Assembly (NCBI RefSeq): GCF_001557235.1
Contig: NZ_LSJI01000296.1
Span: 1-24,958, forward strand
Length of the DNA: 24,958 nucleotides
Direction: 5' to 3'
Source: Phenylobacterium sp. CCH9-H3
GTDB lineage: Bacteria; Pseudomonadota; Alphaproteobacteria; Caulobacterales; Caulobacteraceae
Numbering within the stretch: position 1 is the stretch's first letter; every line of letters begins with the position of its first letter. The position numbers and the translations under genes were made by a program. Shown here piece after piece: positions 15,584 to 24,958 of the stretch. Below the pieces are notes generated by a model. That model did not search any database. It was not told where the DNA came from and was given only the letters and a program-made list of their open reading frames with translations.

Positions 15584-16095
15584 GGTTTCCCCCTCTTGCG
15601 CGGCTCCTCTGCAATTTGAGCGTCTGTCACTGAGTCTCGCGCGGCCACAGCCTAGCGCTAGTCAAAGCCATGACTTGTCCCCGCACGCGGTGACATAAAA
15701 ACTAATTGAGCCATGGTCATCAAACGGATGTTCGATTTGGGCGAACCCAAGGGCCTGTCTGCGCGCGCCTCTCATGGACCACGATGACGCGGCTGCAATT
15801 CGCTGGTGGACAATAAAGCGGGACGCGGTCCCCGTTTGGCCCCTCCCAGGCTCCCCTCTGTTAGAGCTCGTCTGGCGACGCGAACGGGACACGCCCTATG
15901 ATCCGGACGCTTGGCCGCGGTCGGACTCAGCTTGGCGAAGGCCGACCACCATGCCGGCCGAGCTTGGGGGACGGGCTTCATCGCGCTTCGCCCGCGCGCC
16001 CATAAGCCGGGGCCTCGCCTGACGGGCCCAGTCGCCTATCCTGCCGGTCGGACCCTTGAACTCTTCGAGCGCCCGAGCGTCGGATCGATGGGCCA
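15584..16095. other. 512-base intergenic region between TonB receptor 1 and the ferredoxin-NADP+ reductase
   Basis: The right part of this gap (about 15700-16095) has no convincing gene. Short open frames exist on both strands (for example 15774-16022 and 15911-16099 on the plus strand), but none has a ribosome site or recognisable sequence. A small inverted repeat TTGGG-CGAA-CCCAA lies at 15737-15750. Site D occupies 15649-15695. The plus-strand AT-rich run at 15694-15712 is either a UP element for site D or part of another promoter. Confidence 0.5.
15649..15695 (-). promoter_or_regulatory. Shared operator/promoter site D (drives TonB receptor 1)
   Basis: Dyad at 15676-15695, on the minus strand TGTCAC-N8-GGGACA, then 21 nt, then TAGGCT (15654-15649). 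A TTTGACT stretch lies between them (15666-15660). An AT-rich run immediately upstream on the minus strand (about 15694-15712) could act as an UP element. The inferred leader is about 59 nt. Confidence 0.65.
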
Positions 16096-16947
16096 CTAGG
16101 TCTCGACGAACGCTTTCTCGAGCACGAAGTCGCCAGGCTGGGCGATCGAGCCCTCCACGTAGCCCATGTCCAGCAGTTGCTGCTTCAGGTCGGCCAGCAC
16201 CGACGGCCCGCCGCAGAGCATGACGCGGTCCTCGGCCGGGTTGAACGCCGGCAGGCCCAGGTCGGAGAACATCTGGCCCGAGGCGATCAGGTCGGTGATC
16301 CGGCCCTTGGTCCGGAACTCCTCGCGCGTGACCGTCGGGTAGTACTTCAGCTTGTCGCCGATGACCTCGCTCAGGATCTCGTCTTCGGCCAGTTCCTTCT
16401 CGAACAGCTCCGCATAGTTGAGGTCGGCCACTTCACGCACCGTGTGCGTCACCACCACGGTCTCGAAGCGGTCGTAGACCTCGGGGTCGCGGGCCAGCGA
16501 CAGCCAGGGCGCCAGCCCCGTGCCGGTGCCCAGCATGTACAGGCGCTTGCCGGGCTTCAGGCCGTCCAGCACCAGGGTGCCGGTGGGCTTGCGGCCGATC
16601 AGGACCTGGTCGCCCACCTTGATGTTCTGCAGGCGCGAGGTCAGCGGGCCGTCGGGCACCTTGATCGAGTAGAACTCAAGCTCTTCGTGCCACGAAGGCG
16701 AGGCGACGGAATAGGCGCGCACCAGCGGCTTGCCGTCTTCCTTCTGCAGCCCGACCATCAGGAACTGGCCGCTCTGGAACCGCAGGCCCGGGTCACGGGT
16801 GCAGCGGAACGAGAACAGGGTGTCGGTCCAGTGATGGACCCACGTCACCGTCTCGACGAAGAAGGCGCCGGACGCCTTGAGGCCAGCAGCGGGGGCCGGC
16901 GGGGCCAGGTCGCTCGCGAGGGGCGAGATTTCCATTTGAGGACTCAC
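16096..16947 (-). CDS. Ferredoxin-NADP+ reductase (bacterial Fpr type)
   Basis: Flavoprotein of 283 residues that exchanges electrons between NADPH and ferredoxin or flavodoxin. The FAD-binding RAYSVAS motif is at 77-83, the NADP-binding GTGTGLAP at 140-147 and the CGGPSVLADL segment near 246. It ends in VLEKAFVET, the short aromatic-poor tail of the alphaproteobacterial subclass. The start is GTG at 16947; an in-frame ATG at 16935 is an alternative with GGAG eleven bases upstream. This enzyme is usually a lone housekeeping gene linked to oxidative stress or NADPH balance. Here it sits behind shared site E between the two TonB receptors, suggesting it was recruited as a second electron entry point for the oxygenases. 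It is unrelated in fold to the reductase at 11541-12770. Confidence 0.94.
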   Translation of the reverse strand: MSPQMEISPLASDLAPPAPAAGLKASGAFFVETVTWVHHWTDTLFSFRCTRDPGLRFQSGQFLMVGLQKEDGKPLVRAYSVASPSWHEELEFYSIKVPDGPLTSRLQNIKVGDQVLIGRKPTGTLVLDGLKPGKRLYMLGTGTGLAPWLSLARDPEVYDRFETVVVTHTVREVADLNYAELFEKELAEDEILSEVIGDKLKYYPTVTREEFRTKGRITDLIASGQMFSDLGLPAFNPAEDRVMLCGGPSVLADLKQQLLDMGYVEGSIAQPGDFVLEKAFVET

Positions 16948-16998
16948 TCCGGTGAAGGGGGTGTGCGCGCCAGGACGGCGGGGATTTCAGGAGTCCTC

Positions 16999-17044
16999 AG
17001 GCTAGCAGCGCCGGCGCGCGTGACTGTCCCGGCGCCCGGTGACA
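16999..17044 (-). promoter_or_regulatory. Shared operator/promoter site E (drives ferredoxin-NADP+ reductase)
   Basis: Dyad at 17025-17044, on the minus strand TGTCAC-N8-GGGACA, then 20 nt, then TAGCCT (17004-16999). The inferred leader is about 45-57 nt. A lone TGTCCC half-site (17055-17060) lies between this site and site F. Confidence 0.65.
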
Positions 17045-17100
17045 GGTCGCTGAGTGTCCCTCCCGCCTGGTCGCCAGCGGGCGTCGGGACCGCGGACAGA

Positions 17101-17147
17101 TGTCCCTGAGGCAAGGGACAGGGGGGGCGAACCCCGCATGGTACGCC
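17101..17147 (+). promoter_or_regulatory. Shared operator/promoter site F (drives TonB receptor 2)
   Basis: Perfect dyad TGTCCC-N8-GGGACA at 17101-17120, then 21 nt, then TACGCC at 17142-17147. A better-looking TAGCCT lies further on (17156-17161), so the start point is less certain here. The leader to the TTG at 17203 would be about 35-50 nt. Sites E and F are divergent and 56 bases apart. Confidence 0.6.
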
Positions 17148-17202
17148 TCGCCCAGTAGCCTGGACCCTGACAACCAGGGCCACATTTGGGGGAGGAGTAC
17201 GG

Positions 17203-20082
17203 TTGCTTCGACAGGATCGCCGCCGCGCGTGGCATACCGCCGGATACATCACGCTGGCGGCCCTGGTGAGCGCGCCGCTGTCGGCCGCCGCCGCCGATGC
17301 GGACGCCCCCGATCCCAGCGCCGCCGAGGTGCAAGAGGTCGTGGTCACCGCGGGCTCGCGGATCGCCAAGGCCGGCTATGAGGCCCCGACGCCCGTCACG
17401 GTGACCGCAGCGCCGGAACTCCTGAAGGCCGCCCCAGAGAGCCTCTTCGAAGGCCTCAAGGAACAACCGCAGTTCGCCAACTCGTCGACCTCGATCAACA
17501 CCACGCACCAGAACATCAATTCGGTGCCGGGCACGACTCTGAATCTGCGCAACCTGGGACCCACGCGTACGCTCGTGCTGATGGACGGGTGGCGGCTCCC
17601 CTCGACCTACCGAGACGGCACGGTCGACGTGGACGTCGTCCCGCAGATGCTCGTCTCGCGCGTCGAGGTCGTGACGGCTGGCGCCTCGGCGGCCTACGGG
17701 TCGGACGCTGTGGCCGGCGTGGTCAACTTCGTGCTCGATAACCACTTCACCGGCGGTAAGGTCAATCTGCAGGGCGGCATTTCGGACCGCGGCGACTACG
17801 AGAACTATCGCTTTGGCTTGGCCTACGGCGCCGATCTGGGCGAGCGCACCCATCTGTTGTTGAGCGCCGAACGCTACGAGAACAAGGGGTTCCGCGCCAA
17901 TGAGCGGCCCCAATACTTCCGCAACGGGCTTTCTGTCGGCAGCGTGGTGGGTTCAACGGCCGCGGCGGGCTCTGCGGCGAACCCCAAGGTCACCGCCTTC
18001 GACACCGTCTGGACGACGCTGCCGACCGCCGGCATCGCGACGTCCGGTCCGTTCTCCGGCGCAGTCTTCCTGGGAGGCGGCCAGTACCGGCTGCCGCCGC
18101 GCACCGGCAATCCGACCGGGTCGCCGGGCATCTTCGTGGTGCCGGGCGGGATCTTCAACAGCGATCTCATCACCTCTCAGGCGCCTTGGACCCAGGCGCC
18201 CCACGTGACCAACAGCGTGGGCTTCGCCCGCCTCGAGCACGACTTCGGGGGGGGCATCACCGCCTATGCCCAGGCCACCCTGGCGGAGTTCAAGTTCGCC
18301 AACACGGCCAAGAACAGCTTCACCCAGAACACGCGGTTCTTCAGCGGCAACCCCTACCTGCCGGCGGACCTGCAGGCGCGGCTGACCTCCACCAACACGG
18401 CCTTCTTCACCTACTCCAAGTACTGGGGCGACGCCGGGGTCCAGCACTCCAGCACGGACATGTTCCACTACAACATCCGCGCCGGGGTGAAGGGCGATCT
18501 CGGCCGGTTCAAGTGGGATTTGGCCTACCAGCACGGCCGGTCTGACCTCGACGTCTCATACGGGCCGCAGTTCATCGCCACCCGCTTCGCCGCCGCTTCC
18601 GATGCAGTCCGCGATCCGGCAACGGGGAACATCGTCTGCAACGTGCTCCTCAATCCGGATGCGGCCGTCCGGGCGCGCTACGCCGGCTGCGTACCCATCG
18701 ACCCCTTCGGCCCCAACTCGATTTCCAGAGCGGCGGCCGAGTACGTCAACGGAACCTCGACCTACGATTCCAACAACGGCTCCGACATCGTCTCGGTGAG
18801 CCTCTCGGGCGACGCGTTCGACCTCTGGGCCGGGCCCGTTTCCGTGGCGGTCGGCGCGGAGTACCGCAAGGACAAGCTGGATATCGACAGCAACTCCGAC
18901 CCGAGCCAGCTCGGCGACATCACGGGGCTGCGCGCGCTCACCACGGCGCCGGCGATGTTCTTCTTCAACAACGTCGCCGTGGCGCACGGCTCGGTGAACG
19001 TGAAGGAGGCTTTCGCCGAGGTCGCCGTTCCCCTGGCGAAGGACCTGCCCTTCCTCCACAGCCTCGATGTGAACGGCGCCGCCCGGGTGACCGACTACAG
19101 CACGAGCGGGACGGTGACGACGTGGAAGGCCGGCTTCGTCTGGTCGCCGATCGAGGATGTCCGGCTGCGGTTGACGCGTTCGCGCGACATCCGCGCGCCC
19201 TCGCTGCAGGAGCTGTTCCTGGGCACGAACGTGAATCTGAACGGCTTCATGGACCCCCACACCCGGGTGTCGAACCTCACCACAGTCATCACGGGCGGCA
19301 ACCCGAACCTCGAGCCGGAGAAGGCCGACACCCTCACCTACGGGATCGTGGTCCAGCCTCGGTTCCTGCCAGGCTTCGATGTCTCGGTCGACTACTACGA
19401 CATCAACCTGAAGGATGCGATCTCGACCTTGTCCACGGCGACCATCGCCGCGGGTTGCGAGGCCAGCGGTGGGACGGGGCCTCTCTGCGACCTGATCGTT
19501 CGTCCGCTGCCGTTCTCGAACACCAGCGCTGCGAACTATCCCACGAGCATCCGCACGGTGCCCGTGAACATCGCAAGCCTGCGGACCCGCGGCGTCGATA
19601 TCGAGGCGAGCTATCGGCGCGACATCGGACCGGGGGCGTTTTCCGCCCGCCTGGTGGCCTCGCACCTCCTCGACTACAAGTCGAAAGACAGCCCACTCTC
19701 CGGCGCGGTGGAATATGCCGGCAAGACCGACCGCTTCTTCCTACCCAAGTGGCGGGGTTCGCTGAGCCTGAACTACGAGGTGGGTGACCTCACGGTCTTC
19801 GTGCAGGAGCAGTACATCGGCAAGGTCTCGTACGGTCCGACGTTCGTCTATCGCGACCCCGACATCGATCCGGTCTTCTATACGCACGTGACGGTGTCCT
19901 ACGCCCTGGAACTTGCCGGCCGGGAGAGCGAGGTGTTCCTCAACGTCCGCAATCTCTTCGACAAGGACGCCCCGCTCTACACCGCCGACAGTCCCTCGCC
20001 GGGTTCGATCCTCGACACCCAGCCGCGGGTCTATGATGTGGTGGGACGCACCTTCACGGCCGGCGTGCGCCTGCGCTTCTGA
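17203..20082 (+). CDS. TonB-dependent outer-membrane receptor 2
   Basis: Large outer-membrane receptor of 959 residues. A signal peptide (about 1-31) is followed by the TonB box VQEVVVTAGSR (43-53). Then comes a plug domain with LNLRNLGPTRTLVLMDGWR and VEVVTAGASAAYGSDAVAGVVNF, and a long barrel ending GVRLRF. This is the receptor subtype with the NLRGLG..RTLVLVDGRR plug signature, common in Sphingomonadales and Caulobacterales and unlike receptor 1, so the two probably recognise different ligands. The start is TTG at 17203, preceded by GGGGGAGGAG at ideal distance; no better ATG exists. The stretch ACATTTGGGG in its leader (17182-17191) recurs before the esterase start. It is followed by a strong hairpin, then an MFS transporter and an aldo/keto reductase on the same strand, probably one operon. 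Confidence 0.95.
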   Translation: MLRQDRRRAWHTAGYITLAALVSAPLSAAAADADAPDPSAAEVQEVVVTAGSRIAKAGYEAPTPVTVTAAPELLKAAPESLFEGLKEQPQFANSSTSINTTHQNINSVPGTTLNLRNLGPTRTLVLMDGWRLPSTYRDGTVDVDVVPQMLVSRVEVVTAGASAAYGSDAVAGVVNFVLDNHFTGGKVNLQGGISDRGDYENYRFGLAYGADLGERTHLLLSAERYENKGFRANERPQYFRNGLSVGSVVGSTAAAGSAANPKVTAFDTVWTTLPTAGIATSGPFSGAVFLGGGQYRLPPRTGNPTGSPGIFVVPGGIFNSDLITSQAPWTQAPHVTNSVGFARLEHDFGGGITAYAQATLAEFKFANTAKNSFTQNTRFFSGNPYLPADLQARLTSTNTAFFTYSKYWGDAGVQHSSTDMFHYNIRAGVKGDLGRFKWDLAYQHGRSDLDVSYGPQFIATRFAAASDAVRDPATGNIVCNVLLNPDAAVRARYAGCVPIDPFGPNSISRAAAEYVNGTSTYDSNNGSDIVSVSLSGDAFDLWAGPVSVAVGAEYRKDKLDIDSNSDPSQLGDITGLRALTTAPAMFFFNNVAVAHGSVNVKEAFAEVAVPLAKDLPFLHSLDVNGAARVTDYSTSGTVTTWKAGFVWSPIEDVRLRLTRSRDIRAPSLQELFLGTNVNLNGFMDPHTRVSNLTTVITGGNPNLEPEKADTLTYGIVVQPRFLPGFDVSVDYYDINLKDAISTLSTATIAAGCEASGGTGPLCDLIVRPLPFSNTSAANYPTSIRTVPVNIASLRTRGVDIEASYRRDIGPGAFSARLVASHLLDYKSKDSPLSGAVEYAGKTDRFFLPKWRGSLSLNYEVGDLTVFVQEQYIGKVSYGPTFVYRDPDIDPVFYTHVTVSYALELAGRESEVFLNVRNLFDKDAPLYTADSPSPGSILDTQPRVYDVVGRTFTAGVRLRF

Positions 20083-20144
20083 GGTCGCCTTACACGCGGC
20101 GGCCATGACAAGGATTGAGGCTATGAGGAGACCGTCGAAACGGC

Positions 20145-20181
20145 CCGGCGCGGCGCTCCGTCCGAGACAGCGCCGCGTCGG
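20145..20181 (+). repeat. Strong intercistronic hairpin between TonB receptor 2 and the MFS gene
   Basis: A 13-bp stem with one G-U pair (20145-20157 with 20169-20181) and an 11-nt loop, with no T tract, sits 22 bases before the ribosome site of the MFS gene. It may attenuate or process the transcript so that the abundant receptor is made in excess of the transporter. Confidence 0.55.
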
Positions 20182-20216
20182 CGCAGCGCCGGGAACCGCA
20201 GTGCAGGAGGCTTGCG

Positions 20217-24281
<4,065 letters not shown>

Positions 24282-24287
24282 TGCCGC

Positions 24288-24312
24288 CCCGCGCCCTTCC
24301 CGCGGGCTCTTT
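24288..24312 (+). terminator. Probable terminator after the esterase
   Basis: A perfect 6-bp GC stem (24288-24293 with 24301-24306) and 7-nt loop is followed by CTCTTT, starting six bases after the esterase stop. Confidence 0.5.
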
Positions 24313-24365
24313 GTCCACCTGATGCGCTCCGCACCCTTGCGGGCCCAATCCGAAAGACCTTTGCC

Positions 24366-24958
24366 GTGAAGACCTACGACATTCCGCTGCTGATCCGGGG
24401 CCGCCTGATCTCCGACAACCTAGTCGAGTTCGAGGGCCGGCGCGGCGAGTTGACGTTCCGCACCCCGGAGGTGTCGCAGCATCTGGCCGACCTGCCGCTG
24501 ACCAATCCCACGCGCCTGTCGGACATGTACGACGACCTTCGGATCGCCGATGTCGTGGACTTCCTCGACCAGCTGGGCCAGCGCCTGAGCCCGAAGGTCA
24601 ACCCCTACATGCAGGAGGCCTACGAGCTGTCCTGCCTGACCTCGGGCCTGACGCCCGAGATCCTGTACAGCCAATACTGCGACGCGATCCCGGCCATGCT
24701 CCGCGCCGCCAACGTCCGCGAGGTGGCGGAGACCCACATCGGCCTGGCGACCCTAGACGGCTGGACGCGTCACCAGCTCCTCGACGGACGGGTGGCGCAC
24801 ACCCGCCCCTTCGGCGCGCGCTGTCTCCACATCACGGCCGGGAACTCCCCCGCGGTGGCGGGGATCACCACGATCTGGAATGCGCTCACGCGCAGCGATG
24901 CGCTGATCAAGAGCCCGTCCAACGATCCGCTGACCTCGCTGGCCATCGGCCGCACGAT
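24366..24958 (+). CDS. LuxC-type acyl-CoA reductase, N-terminal part
   Basis: The first 197 codons of a protein that continues beyond the window. The run HITAGNSPAVAGITTIWNAL followed by IKSPSNDPLTS matches the nucleotide-binding region of LuxC-family acyl-CoA reductases, which reduce an acyl-CoA or acyl-protein thioester to an aldehyde with NADPH. The catalytic cysteine would lie past the right edge. The start is GTG at 24366; the ribosome site is weak (GAAAG about 13 bases upstream). It follows the esterase by 84 bases with a probable terminator between, and no copy of the shared operator precedes it, so its regulation is unclear. LuxC relatives outside luminous bacteria occur in clusters for aromatic or fatty compounds, often with a LuxE-like ligase, which should be looked for just downstream. 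Confidence 0.85.
   Translation, partial: MKTYDIPLLIRGRLISDNLVEFEGRRGELTFRTPEVSQHLADLPLTNPTRLSDMYDDLRIADVVDFLDQLGQRLSPKVNPYMQEAYELSCLTSGLTPEILYSQYCDAIPAMLRAANVREVAETHIGLATLDGWTRHQLLDGRVAHTRPFGARCLHITAGNSPAVAGITTIWNALTRSDALIKSPSNDPLTSLAIGRT

Noticed and set aside
15774..16099. Small plus-strand frames (82 and 62 codons) in the gap before the ferredoxin-NADP+ reductase
   Set aside because: No ribosome site and no recognisable sequence; one starts with TTG and overlaps the reductase stop. Not enough to call a gene.
18556..19665. Minus-strand open frame of 369 codons inside TonB receptor 2
   Set aside because: Antisense shadow frame with biased composition; the plus-strand receptor is complete and conserved.

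Overview
The window comes from a high-GC Gram-negative genome, most likely an alphaproteobacterium of the Caulobacterales/Sphingomonadales type (Phenylobacterium-like is my best guess). This rests on GC-rich third positions, two very large TonB-dependent receptors, a CYP101-type P450 with putidaredoxin-type partners, and several GTG/TTG starts. No rRNA, tRNA, CRISPR array, insertion sequence or phage gene was seen. The genus is inference.

Left edge (1-2076, minus strand): a tightly overlapping operon of biotin synthase bioB, a MerR-family regulator and the start of an acyl-CoA carboxylase biotin-carboxylase subunit. It looks like core acyl-CoA/biotin metabolism and carries none of the shared regulatory sites described below.

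Catabolic region (2209-24958): short divergent and convergent operons encode (i) a crotonase-fold hydrolase resembling 6-oxocamphor hydrolase; (ii) an aldehyde dehydrogenase and a GMC alcohol oxidoreductase; (iii) a PaaG-like crotonase (minus strand); (iv) an operon of a CYP101-like P450, a TauD-type Fe(II)/2-oxoglutarate dioxygenase and a gentisate-dioxygenase-like double cupin; (v) a putidaredoxin-reductase-like protein with a putidaredoxin-like ferredoxin (minus strand); (vi) a TonB receptor (minus strand); (vii) a ferredoxin-NADP+ reductase (minus strand); (viii) a second TonB receptor, an MFS transporter and an aldo/keto reductase; (ix) a secreted tannase/feruloyl-esterase-family hydrolase; and (x) the start of a LuxC-type acyl-CoA reductase. 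Together this reads as uptake plus oxidative breakdown of a bulky natural product, terpenoid-like or aromatic: outer-membrane import, ester cleavage, hydroxylation with dedicated redox partners, alcohol-to-acid oxidation, C-C bond or ring cleavage, and CoA-level processing. The substrate cannot be read from the sequence.

The main discovery is a cluster-wide control element. Eight intergenic sites share the 20-bp dyad TGTCMC-N8-GKGACA (one has a single mismatch). Each is followed, in the direction of a flanking gene, by a TA-rich -10-like hexamer (mostly TAGSCT-like) after 21 nt, or 20 nt in two cases. The sites precede nearly every transcription unit of the catabolic region and put the dyad where an activator touching the -35 region would sit. 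No gene for a suitable regulator is visible in the window. Strong intercistronic hairpins (TauD-cupin, TonB2-MFS, MFS-AKR) and an FNR/FixK-like box before the P450 operon add further layers.
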